Of a stretch of 41,062 nucleotides of DNA, positions 33,636-40,782 are shown piece by piece. This DNA is from Chloroflexi bacterium UBA4736. Lineage in GTDB: Bacteria; Chloroflexota; Dormibacteria; Dormibacterales; Dormibacteraceae. The DNA lies in NCBI GenBank assembly GCA_002404015.1, contig DHIW01000038.1:1-41062 (forward strand). Direction: 5' to 3'. The position numbers and the translations under genes were made by a program. Under the pieces are notes generated by a model that worked only from the letters and a program-made list of their open reading frames with translations, did no database searches and had not been told where the DNA came from. Within the stretch, counting starts at the first letter, position 1. Every line of letters starts with the position of its first letter.

Positions 33636-34391
33636 GTGGGACGCTTGACGGGCAGGGTGGCGATCGTCACGGGAGCGGGCAGCGGAATCGGGCGCGCGAC
33701 TGCATATGCTCTTGCCGCGGACGGGGCGAGCGTGGCACTCGTTGGGCGCCGCGCGTCGCTCTTGGCGGAAGTCAAAGCTGAGATCGGCAGTGATGCCCTC
33801 ACCTTTCCCGCTGACGTCACCGACGGGGATCAGATGGGTAGCCTCGCCTCCGGTGTCGAGGAGGCCTGGGGCCGGATCGACATCCTGGTCAACAGCGCTG
33901 GGGTCAATGTGCCCGCGCGCGCTCTTGAGCAGGTATCCGGCGAGAACTGGCGCCAGATGCTCGACATCAACCTGGCTGGGCCCTTCCTGCTCACGCGCGC
34001 CGTCCTGCCAGCCATGCGAAGGCAACGCTCAGGCACCATCGTCAACGTCTCGTCGATGGCCGCTGTCACTGCAAGCCTGCTGAGCGGCCCCGCCTACAGT
34101 GCCAGTAAAGCCGCCCTCAACTCGTTCACCGAGTCGATCAACCTGGCCGAGCGCCATAACGGAATCCGCGCCTGCGCGATCTGTCCAGGCGAGGTTTCGA
34201 CACAGATCCTGGAGCAGCGTCCTCACCCGCCCTCGCTTGCGGCGCGGGCGACCATGCTGCAGCCCGAGGATCTGGCCCAAACGATCCTCCTGGTGGCAAA
34301 CCTGCCCCAGAGGGCCACTATCGAACTGGTGCTCATCAGGCCGACGATGCTGCGCGACGTTGGCGACGACGCGCGCGAGGCCGGCCGATAG
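33636..34391 (+). CDS. SDR-family NAD(P)-dependent oxidoreductase
   Basis: About 251 residues, a classical short-chain dehydrogenase. Visible motifs are the cofactor loop TGAGSGIG, the NSAG motif, the catalytic Ser in VNVSSMAA, and YSASK with the catalytic Tyr and Lys. The substrate is unknown. GTG 33636 (VGRLTGRVAIVTG) is preferred over TTG 33612 since it sits just before the first Rossmann strand. The gene is intact amid broken genes and may be cargo. Confidence 0.9.
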   Translation: MGRLTGRVAIVTGAGSGIGRATAYALAADGASVALVGRRASLLAEVKAEIGSDALTFPADVTDGDQMGSLASGVEEAWGRIDILVNSAGVNVPARALEQVSGENWRQMLDINLAGPFLLTRAVLPAMRRQRSGTIVNVSSMAAVTASLLSGPAYSASKAALNSFTESINLAERHNGIRACAICPGEVSTQILEQRPHPPSLAARATMLQPEDLAQTILLVANLPQRATIELVLIRPTMLRDVGDDAREAGR

Positions 34392-34919
34392 TCTGCGTGA
34401 TTCCCCCGAGGCCGCGTTACGGGCCAATAGCTAGAATTTTCTAAAGCTCACCTGGACGTCGGGGGACCCACACGGACGACCGGGACTCTATCGGTGCCTA
34501 ATCGCATCGAGCCCAAAGCCCTATGCGCGATCGGCGGATCAAGCCACGGTCGGGCGCAAGCCACGGTCAGGGCGGCGCGCTCGTGCAGGTCCGCGAGGGC
34601 AACTATGCACCCTGGAGTTTGCCCTCGACCCGGCGGCTCCGCATGACTGGCCCGGCGCTCGGCTCGTGTCGGAGGCGCGTGGTGGCCCGCCGCCGCCGCC
34701 GGCGATCCTCGGGCGATGGAAAGACAACCGAACCGACGCGAGGCGCGCATGGTGGTTCTGCTCGACGGGCGGCGGGCGCGCATCCGGCCGCAGCAAGCGG
34801 ACAACCCTAGAGACCTGGCTGAACCTCTTCTCATAGCTGTCCGGCGGGTCGCGCTACCGCCGCTTTCTGTCGCCGATGCCGGCGCTATCGCCGGCGATGC
34901 CGGTCACGTCGCGCGAGCT
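34392..34919. other. 528-base stretch without a recognised gene
   Basis: No protein or RNA gene is recognised. It contains a short direct repeat, AAGCCACGGTC at 34541-34551 and 34558-34568, and a 7-bp hairpin, GCCGGCG (34878-34884) with CGCCGGC (34889-34895), next to the IS256 end. Frames are open because of high GC but lack protein-like composition. Confidence 0.5.
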
Positions 34920-36317
34920 GGTGTAAATCCGGTCGTGCGGTTGGGTCATTAGGTTAAGCGGACTCGAGCTCGAGCAGAGCCTTCACCACCTCCTCGTTGC
35001 TGTGCTGAAATAGCTTGTTCATGGACTCGGTACTGAAGTAGCGGCGCCCGACCGCCCACTCATCGTTCTGCTCCTCGAGGACGGCGCCGGCGAGGCGAAG
35101 CAGAGCCGCCCGGTTGGGGAAGATGCCGACCACCTCGCAGCGGCGTCCGACCTCGCGGTTGAGGCGCTCCAGAGAATTGGTCGACCAGATCTGACGACGG
35201 TGCTCGACCGGGAAGCCGTAGTAAGCCAGGACGTCGGTCTCAGCTTCTCGGAGACAGGCGACCAGCTGCGGGTAGCGCTTTTCGAAAAGACGGCAGACCC
35301 GTTCCACGGTGTCGTGGGCGCTGTCGGCGTCAGGCTGGGCGAAGACGGTGCGCAGGGTGGCGGCCACCATCTGCTGTGCGAGCTTGGGCACGGTGGCCAG
35401 GGCGTTGCGCATGAAGTGGACGCGGCAGCGCTGCCAGGTGGCTCCGACCAGAATCTCGGCGACCGCCTGCTTGAGGCCGAGGTGAGAGTCGGAGGTAACC
35501 AAGCGGACACCGCTGAGACCGCGGCTGACCAGCTGGCGTAGAAAGGCCCGCCAGAACTCAAGGTCCTCGGCCGGACCGACCTCGACGCCGACCACCTCGC
35601 GCTCGCCGGTGGCCTTGACCCCGGTCGCGATCAGGACCGCCATCGAGATCAAACGGCCGTTCTCGCGCACCTTCTCGAAGGTGGCATCCAGCATCAGGTA
35701 GGGATACTCGGCGTCGAGGCGGCGGGTGCGGAAGGCGGTGACCTGCCCGTCCAGCTCCTTGCAGATCCGGCTGACCTGGTCCTTGGAGATGCCCTTCAGC
35801 CCCAGCGCCTCGGCCAGGTGGTCAACCGCCCGCGTCGATACGCGGTGGACGTAGGCCTCCTGGACCACCGCCAGCAGCGCCTTCTCATGCCGGCGCCGGG
35901 GTTCTAGGAGGCTCGGAAAGTAGGTGCCTTGGCGGAGCTTGGGGATTTGAAGGTCGACGGTGCCGACCCTGGTGTCCCACTCCCGCTCCCGATAGCCGTT
36001 GCGGTAGGTCAGCCGGTTCTCACTCCGCTCGTGCAGCCCGGCGCCCGCCAACTGAGTCGCCTCGGCGTCCATTAACTCCTGGGCGAGCAGGCGCACCCCG
36101 TCGCGGAGAAAGCTGGGGTCGGCGCCCTGCTCGTCCTTGTTGAGCAGGTCCAGCAGTGTCATCCTGATATTGGCCATCGTCGTGGTCCTCCATGTGGTGC
36201 TTGAACACCGTCACTTGGAACCACACGGTGGCCGCCTTCGTCAAGGCGGCCCCGGACTTACACTGCGACGATCTAAGGGCGGTGGTTCTGGTCCGAGGGC
36301 TGACCCTGATTTACACC
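34920..36317 (-). mobile_element. IS256-family insertion sequence, complete
   Basis: The transposase gene is bracketed by inverted ends GGTGTAAATC (34920-34929) and GATTTACACC (36308-36317), after which similarity continues imperfectly (GGTC near both). The length, about 1.4 kb, and the GTGTAAA-type termini fit IS256. Immediate flanks show no matching 8-9-bp target duplication, so the element or its neighbourhood has probably recombined since insertion. An IS110 element begins about 15 bases beyond its right end. Confidence 0.85.
34954..36177 (-). CDS. IS256-family transposase (Mutator-like DDE)
   Basis: 407 residues, full length. Catalytic DDE residues are Asp164 in LMLDATF, Asp230 in VTSDSHLGL, and Glu337 in NSLERLNREVGRR; the CRVHFMRN motif (251-258) between the second Asp and Glu is diagnostic of IS256. 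The N-terminal region RLTYRNGYRERE is the DNA-binding part. There is no frameshift or stop, so activity is possible. ATG 36177 lies about 140 bases inside the right end. Confidence 0.96.
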   Translation of the reverse strand: MANIRMTLLDLLNKDEQGADPSFLRDGVRLLAQELMDAEATQLAGAGLHERSENRLTYRNGYREREWDTRVGTVDLQIPKLRQGTYFPSLLEPRRRHEKALLAVVQEAYVHRVSTRAVDHLAEALGLKGISKDQVSRICKELDGQVTAFRTRRLDAEYPYLMLDATFEKVRENGRLISMAVLIATGVKATGEREVVGVEVGPAEDLEFWRAFLRQLVSRGLSGVRLVTSDSHLGLKQAVAEILVGATWQRCRVHFMRNALATVPKLAQQMVAATLRTVFAQPDADSAHDTVERVCRLFEKRYPQLVACLREAETDVLAYYGFPVEHRRQIWSTNSLERLNREVGRRCEVVGIFPNRAALLRLAGAVLEEQNDEWAVGRRYFSTESMNKLFQHSNEEVVKALLELESA

Positions 36318-36340
36318 GGCCACGTGCCTTTTAGTGGATC

Positions 36341-36482
36341 TGTCGCCCTCGGCCGACCACCCAGGTTCCGGACGCGACTCGCCGAGCGAGCAGTGACCTG
36401 ATAGGAGGCTGGCACAAGCCCCTTCGCAGTGCTGTCCGCCCGCCCGGGAGTCGACCACCACTCACCCTGCAGAGGAGAGCCG
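36341..36482 (+). ncRNA. Candidate bridge RNA region of the IS110 element
   Basis: IS110-subgroup elements express a structured bridge RNA from the non-coding left end that guides recombination to donor and target sites. This 142-base segment has the right position and approximate size and contains short stems such as CTCGC with GCGAG around a CGA loop. Two copies of CGACCACC occur within it. The assignment is by family knowledge and position only; no covariance test was made. Confidence 0.4.
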
Positions 36483-37547
36483 ATGGCAATAGCCAGCATC
36501 GCACACGCACACGATCAAGTACGCGTCACCGTCGGCGTCGACACTCACAAGAACACCCATGTCGGGTGTGCCAAAGACCAGCTTGGCCGCGATCTCGGGC
36601 ACCTCGAGGTCCCGACCACGGCACGCGGCTACTCGGCTCTTCTGGCCTGGGCGAAAAGCCACGGTGAGGTGGTGGCTTTCGGGGTTGAGGGAACCAGCAG
36701 CTACGGCATCGGACTGAGCCGGTATCTGCAGGGCCAGGGCCACCTGGTTCTTGAGGTCATCCGGCCAGGCCGCCAGGATCGACGGTTCCGAGGCAAATCG
36801 GACCCCATCGACGCCGAGGCGGCGGCCGCCGCTGTTCTCTCCGGCAAGGCTCGCAGCCTCCCACGCGCTTCGGCCGAAAGGGTCGAGATGATCCGGTCTC
36901 TCCGAATTGCGCGCACCTCGGCGACAAAGGCTCGCACTCAGGCCATCAACGCCATCAAGGCGCTCATCGTGATGGCTCCAGAATCAGTCCGAGACGGACT
37001 TCGGAACTTGCCCACTGCGCATCTCATGAGCACTTGCGCCCGCTTTCGCCCAGGCCACGTCGTCGACCCCACTGCCGCCACCAAGACCGCGCTCAGGTCG
37101 CTGGCCTTGCGTTGCCAGGCGTTGGAAGCGGAGGCCCGCGAGCTGGAGATCCAGCTCGATCAGCTCACTTCCGACATCGCCCCGGTCTTGCGCAGCCGCT
37201 TCGGGGTCGGTTCGGATTCGGCTGCGGCGCTACTCATCGCCGCCGGCGACAACCCCGCACGACTGCGCTCGGACTCATCGTTCTCGATGTTGTGCGGCTC
37301 TTCGCCGCTTCCGGCATCTTCAGGCCAGACGAAGCGTCATCGCCTCAACCGCGGAGGTGACCGTCAGGCCAATGCAGCACTGCATCGAATCGTGATGACC
37401 AGGCTGCGCTGGCACGAGCAGACGAGGGCCTACATGGCGAGGCGCCTGGCAGAGGGTAAGTCCAAACCCGACGTCATCCGCTGCCTGAAGCGCTATGTCG
37501 CTCGGGAGATCTACGCCGTCCTGGCGGCCCCGCGCAAGGGGGCTTGA
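36483..37547 (+). CDS. IS110-family recombinase (DEDD transposase)
   Basis: 354 residues. The RuvC-like DEDD residues are Asp20 in GVDTHKNTH, Glu69 in VEGTSSYG, and Asp107 and Asp110 in KSDPIDAEA. The C-terminal domain keeps PLPASSGQTKRHRLNRGG, with the nucleophilic Ser at about 279-280. An AGAGGAGAG sequence precedes ATG 36483 with good spacing. No frameshift is seen, so the element may be active. Confidence 0.95.
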   Translation: MAIASIAHAHDQVRVTVGVDTHKNTHVGCAKDQLGRDLGHLEVPTTARGYSALLAWAKSHGEVVAFGVEGTSSYGIGLSRYLQGQGHLVLEVIRPGRQDRRFRGKSDPIDAEAAAAAVLSGKARSLPRASAERVEMIRSLRIARTSATKARTQAINAIKALIVMAPESVRDGLRNLPTAHLMSTCARFRPGHVVDPTAATKTALRSLALRCQALEAEARELEIQLDQLTSDIAPVLRSRFGVGSDSAAALLIAAGDNPARLRSDSSFSMLCGSSPLPASSGQTKRHRLNRGGDRQANAALHRIVMTRLRWHEQTRAYMARRLAEGKSKPDVIRCLKRYVAREIYAVLAAPRKGA

Positions 37548-37568
37548 CGTCCATAGGAGGATCCACTA

Positions 37569-37937
37569 CTCGCGACACGACTCCGGGTTGCTCCCACGCC
37601 CCTATCGATCGTGGGAACCTCCCAGTCAGCTAAATTTCTCGGTCGATTGCCCGCACGAGGTTCGACATCGGCGTAGCTTCGGCCGCGCGGCCGAGTCGCG
37701 GCCGACGAAGCAGCTCTTCGATCGTCGGCTGGATTGGTGGCGCGGTATCAAGGATCTGGCTCACGGCGGACGAGATGCCACCTCGTTCTGGCCAGCCGGA
37801 ACCAAGCAATTCGCGTCCTGGACCCAGTCGTTTACGGTCTTCCGCTCCGGCTGCGTGCTGATACCCTCCGGGTTCGTCTTCTCGCTGCTGATCTACAGCT
37901 GGGCGCGGCGACAAGACGCCCTCGTCGTAGCCCGGCT
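37569..37937. other. 369-base stretch without a recognised gene
   Basis: Between the IS110 end and the truncated kinase-like gene I see no recognisable gene. A plus-strand frame reads through with one hydrophobic stretch (LIPSGFVFSLLIYSWARRQD) but has no clear start. No remnant of a kinase ATPase domain is visible on the minus strand. Confidence 0.4.
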
Positions 37938-39341
37938 TCACTCGGAAGCCCGGGCGTCTGCTGAATTCTGGGATCGGCGTGCCGCCGCCACAGCCAGTTC
38001 CGTGTAGTCAGCGAGCGACCCTTCGATCAAGTCATTCATCTCCTCGAGTTTCCGAGAGAGGATCAAACCGACGGCGGGATACCGGTCAGGAGTGAGGCTG
38101 CCGTCCTCTAGCATCGAGACGTATCCACGTATGACTCCGAGTGGAGTCCGGAGCTCGTGGGAGAACGTGTTGATCAGCTCAAGGGTGACCTTTTGGAGGG
38201 ATCGCAATCGGCGGTCGTGATCTTCCAGATCGTACTTGAGGTCACGCCCCTCGTTCCTGGCTCGCGCGAGGCTCGCGGCAATAGCGACCATTGCTCCGAC
38301 CACGGCCAGGCCAGCTATCTCCGCGCCCGCAGACACGGCGTCGAGCGAGCCGACAAAATGCAGAGCGGTAGCCAACACGCATCCGAGTGTTGTCACGGCC
38401 ACCGCAGCGCGTCCCGAAAGTAGCCACGCGGTCGTGACTACAGGAATCGCGGCGCCGATTCCGAGGTAAGCGGTTTCGGTTAAGAATTCCGCCGCGAAAA
38501 GACCAACCAGACTTGCGCTGCAAGCCAGGCCGACGATCAGGTTCCAGCTACTCTCGGCGAGGTGTTGGGGCCGCCACAAGCTGACCGCCCAACTCGGCGC
38601 TCTACGCATCAGCCGGCCGAGTTGTCTCCTGAACAACCATCCTGCGAGCAATCCCAAAAGCACGGGCGGGAACGTGTACGTGACACGCATGTGAAGGAGA
38701 CGGGCCACCGACTCCCCGTAGGCGATGCCCAGAGCGAGAAAGACCGCCGCCCAAACGGCGCTCGAAATCGCAACGCTGGCCAGGAAAATGCGCAACTCCA
38801 TTCCTAGGATCCCAGCTGCGACCGTGATCGGGACCCGCAGGCCCGGCACGTGGCGGCCCAGGATGACAGCCCAGGGGCCCCATTGGCGGAACTCGCTTTC
38901 CGCCTTTGCGAGGCGCTCCGGCGTCAGATGGAGGAAGCGGGCGACCGGGTGAGCGAGAACTCGCCGGCCGAGCCGACGCGACAACAGATAGAGGTTCGTC
39001 GACCCGAGTACGACGGCCACGACGAAGCCCAACCAGGCCGCTAGCCAAGCCCAGAGGTTCGCCGGAAGGCGGTGTCCGACATAAACCAGGAAGACGTCGC
39101 CGGGTACGAACAGTGGGATGCCCGACTCCTCGACGTAGATGAGCGGAAACCCTCCGAGATATCCGAATCGCTTGATCGCGTCGCGCACGTCCCGCCACCC
39201 TCCCGGCGGTTCCATTTGCAGTTCGCTGATCGCTGCCAAGACGATGAGGGCGAGCAGACCGGCGGCCAAAGTTGCGATCAGCAGGCGCCGCAACAGGTTG
39301 GCATTGAGACGACGCGGGCGGGAACTCTCGCGGTCGGTCAT
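37938..39341 (-). CDS. DedA/VTT membrane domain fused to histidine kinase DHp domain
   Basis: 467 residues. Residues about 15-40 are a membrane helix; residues about 55-215 are a DedA (SNARE-associated/VTT) domain with EESGIPLFVPGDVFL (71-85) and GRHVPGLRVPITVAAG (162-177). Four more helices follow at about 265-355. Then comes a coiled linker and HisKA, with the H-box FSHELRTPLGVIRGY and phospho-acceptor His395. The protein ends 72 residues after His395 with no N, G1, F or G2 boxes, so it lacks the ATPase domain. It could accept phosphate from another kinase, or be a 3'-truncated kinase. ATG 39341 overlaps the stop of the TerC-like gene (ATGA). Confidence 0.8.
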   Translation of the reverse strand: MTDRESSRPRRLNANLLRRLLIATLAAGLLALIVLAAISELQMEPPGGWRDVRDAIKRFGYLGGFPLIYVEESGIPLFVPGDVFLVYVGHRLPANLWAWLAAWLGFVVAVVLGSTNLYLLSRRLGRRVLAHPVARFLHLTPERLAKAESEFRQWGPWAVILGRHVPGLRVPITVAAGILGMELRIFLASVAISSAVWAAVFLALGIAYGESVARLLHMRVTYTFPPVLLGLLAGWLFRRQLGRLMRRAPSWAVSLWRPQHLAESSWNLIVGLACSASLVGLFAAEFLTETAYLGIGAAIPVVTTAWLLSGRAAVAVTTLGCVLATALHFVGSLDAVSAGAEIAGLAVVGAMVAIAASLARARNEGRDLKYDLEDHDRRLRSLQKVTLELINTFSHELRTPLGVIRGYVSMLEDGSLTPDRYPAVGLILSRKLEEMNDLIEGSLADYTELAVAAARRSQNSADARASE

Positions 39342-39619
39342 GGTCGAAAGAAGTCGATCGCCAATTTGGAGCCGATCACAATTAGCACCACGCCGGCAAC
39401 TGGCTTCAGCCACGTTAGGCGCTCGACCAGAAGGGACCCGACCAGCGTGAACCCGAGCAGGCACACCGCGGCTAGCAGTACCCCGCCTGCGAGCACGGGT
39501 AGCCGGTGGGAGGCGGGCACCGTCGACGCGACGGAGGAGATGGCAATGGCGTTGTCGAGCTGAAGCGCAATATCCGTGAAGGCGATCAGCACAACGGCTG
39601 TGACTATGGACCTGAGCAA
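39338..39619 (-). CDS. TerC-like half-length membrane protein
   Basis: 93 residues with three membrane helices. TDIALQLDNAIAISSVAS carries the Asp-Asn pair (22-23) of the TerC/YjbE family; VERLTWLKPVAGVVLIVIGSKLAI matches the end of one TerC repeat. TerC proteins have two such repeats, so this one would need to dimerise, or it is truncated. The family includes Mn2+ exporters. Start is TTG 39619, five bases after AGGAGG (39630-39625). A Mn riboswitch lies just upstream, which supports a manganese role. The stop overlaps the fusion gene start. Confidence 0.75.
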   Translation of the reverse strand: MLRSIVTAVVLIAFTDIALQLDNAIAISSVASTVPASHRLPVLAGGVLLAAVCLLGFTLVGSLLVERLTWLKPVAGVVLIVIGSKLAIDFFRP

Positions 39620-39628
39620 AACAACCTC

Positions 39629-39650
39629 CTACTCGAAAACAATCGAGTAG
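39629..39650 (-). promoter_or_regulatory. Shine-Dalgarno-sequestering hairpin (expression platform)
   Basis: On the minus strand CTACTCGA (39650-39643) pairs with TCGAGTAG (39636-39629) around a six-base loop. The last two bases of the stem, A and G, are the first two of the AGGAGG binding site. The first four bases, CTAC, are also the end of the riboswitch P1 helix. The two structures therefore exclude each other, giving translational on/off control. Confidence 0.7.
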
Positions 39651-39736
39651 AGGTCTTGCCGCGGCAGATGGCCGCCACCACCCCGGGCCCAAAGGCCGTC
39701 CTGACGGGGCTGGTGAGAGTGGCTACTCCCCCCTAC
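39647..39736 (-). promoter_or_regulatory. yybP-ykoY family manganese riboswitch
   Basis: The minus strand shows the diagnostic 5' element GGGGAGTAGC right after the P1 strand GTAGGGG (39736-39730), a long P3-like helix made by CACCAGCCCCG and CGGGGTGGTG, the GTCAGGACGG internal segment, and the 3' element GGCAAGACC leading into CCTCTAC (39653-39647), which pairs with GTAGGGG. These match yybP-ykoY aptamers, known to bind Mn2+ and to control TerC, MntP and similar exporters. The 90-base size is typical. The downstream TerC-like gene makes the assignment coherent. Confidence 0.85.
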
Positions 39737-39747
39737 GAATCCAGCCG

Positions 39748-39753
39748 AATATA
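39748..39753 (-). promoter_or_regulatory. Extended -10 promoter of the riboswitch operon
   Basis: TATATT (39753-39748) on the minus strand is preceded by TGG, an extended -10 (TGn). There is no strong -35, as is usual with this promoter type. Transcription would begin near 39741, about five bases before the first riboswitch helix. Confidence 0.55.
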
Positions 39754-39957
39754 CCACAGGCTAGCAGCAGCCCCGGCCTTCAGCTTCAAGGCGGCCAGGT
39801 AGGCGCCAGATCAAACGTCCGCTCGCAAGACTACCCGGTGCTTATGCTCCGCCCGGGCGTGCCTCTCCTGCCGCGGCGTTGTCGAGCTTGGCCACCGAAG
39901 CCTGTCAGCACTAAGCCGGTCGGGATCGGAGATCGCCGCGAGCGCGTCATGGCTGGG
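39754..39957. other. Intergenic stretch upstream of the riboswitch promoter
   Basis: No gene, RNA or notable repeat is recognised in these 204 bases apart from sequence that may contribute to the promoter on its left side. Together with the attachment-like site to its right it forms a 590-base region without proteins. Confidence 0.4.
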
Positions 39958-39985
39958 TCGACTCGCACGGATTCGAACCGCGCCT
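39958..39985 (-). other. tRNA 3'-end-like fragment (possible attachment site)
   Basis: On the minus strand CGCGG, TTCGAAT loop and CCGTG form a tRNA T-arm, followed by an acceptor-like CGAGTCGA. I cannot find the matching 5' acceptor strand, D-arm or anticodon arm upstream, so a whole tRNA gene is not present. Partial tRNA 3' ends are the usual crossover sequences left by tyrosine-integrase elements. The nearby integrase remnants fit this. Confidence 0.5.
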
Positions 39986-40051
39986 CTTACTGCCGGTAGC
40001 CGTCGCGCCGAAACTTTGCGTGGCGAACGGCTAGCCGGATCTCGCGCCCGT

Positions 40052-40189
40052 TAAGAACTGTCAAAAGGTTCTTATTGTGTAAGGCTGGGTGCACCATTTT
40101 TTGATCTTAGCGAGATGCCAAAACCGGCGACTTTAGGTTGCCTGTGTAGCAACGCGTGTAGCAACGCGAATTTGTGGCTGAACCACAAA
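40052..40189. repeat. Cluster of short repeats beside the tRNA fragment
   Basis: TAAGAAC (40052-40058) with GTTCTTA (40068-40074) and TTTGTGG (40171-40177) with CCACAAA (40183-40189) are perfect 7-bp inverted repeats. Between them GTGTAGCAACGC occurs twice in tandem (40144-40155, 40156-40167). Such clusters can be arm-type binding sites of an integrase next to the crossover core. There is no protein gene in 39986-40344. Confidence 0.45.
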
Positions 40190-40344
40190 CCAGAAACTAG
40201 GCTCCAAATGGAGCCGACGGCGCGAAGTCCGGTGCTTGGGTTCCAGAGGCCCCGTTAGATAGGCGCCTCCGGCTAGCTTCTCTCGTCAAGCTCCCTGGCG
40301 CCGGTGCCGGAGTTTCGGCCATCACGATAAGCTCGGCATCACAC

Positions 40345-40782
40345 GTGAGCACCGGCTCGAAGAATCCCCAATCCGATCGCTGGGAGGGCCACGACTGGGC
40401 GCCTTGGCGCACACTCGACGTGGCGACCGACGCCGTGACCCCGACCGTTCAAGGTATCTACCGAATTCGTTGCGGCGCCGGCGTCGACGGACTGGCTTAT
40501 ATCGGCATCAGCTTCAACCTCCGCTCGCGTCTAGGGGGTCTTCGCCGAGGCCTCACCAATCCTCCCGACTACCTCGGTCACTCGGCGGCAGGCTGTCTAG
40601 CCGAAATCCAACGGCGCCACCACGCGCAGCTCGAGGTGTCGTTCGTCACGATGGAGGGCACGAAACCGAGGGAACTCAAAGGCCGTGAGGTTGACCTCAT
40701 CGCCGCCCACCGGGTCGCGGTCAAGAAGAGCCCGCCGTGTCAGTTCGTAGGACACGGCGGGAAACTTGGCCTCGATGATTGA
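40345..40782 (+). CDS. GIY-YIG nuclease-like protein
   Basis: 145 residues. GIYRIRC (37-43) and AYIGIS (51-56) are the two halves of the GIY-YIG signature; the following NLRSRLGGLRRG supplies the conserved Arg, and KGREVDLIAAH a plausible catalytic Glu. The domain makes up nearly the whole protein, like small stand-alone endonucleases or endonuclease-related proteins of mobile DNA. Start GTG 40345; no strong ribosome binding site. Catalytic activity is inferred. Confidence 0.7.
   Translation: MSTGSKNPQSDRWEGHDWAPWRTLDVATDAVTPTVQGIYRIRCGAGVDGLAYIGISFNLRSRLGGLRRGLTNPPDYLGHSAAGCLAEIQRRHHAQLEVSFVTMEGTKPRELKGREVDLIAAHRVAVKKSPPCQFVGHGGKLGLDD

Larger units (their letters stand above)
36332..37568 (+). 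mobile_element. IS110-family insertion sequence
   Basis: The recombinase gene is flanked by a perfect 9-bp inverted repeat, TAGTGGATC (36332-36340) and GATCCACTA (37560-37568), which I take as approximate ends. The non-coding part is almost all upstream of the gene (142 bases versus 12 downstream before the repeat), as in the IS110 rather than the IS1111 subgroup. Exact ends cannot be fixed without an empty site. Confidence 0.7.

Noticed and set aside
36401..37560. ATAGGAGG at 36401-36408 and 37553-37560 as a target duplication of IS110
   Set aside because: The left copy would leave only about 75 bases before the gene, too short for the usual leader, and IS110 elements do not create target duplications in the usual way.
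37495..38007. Plus-strand protein overlapping the ends of IS110 and the kinase-like gene
   Set aside because: It starts inside the transposase gene in another frame, overlaps the opposite-strand fusion gene and shows no family features.
39950..40030. Complete tRNA gene
   Set aside because: Only the T-arm and an acceptor-like end are found; no D-arm, anticodon arm or 5' acceptor strand pairs with it.
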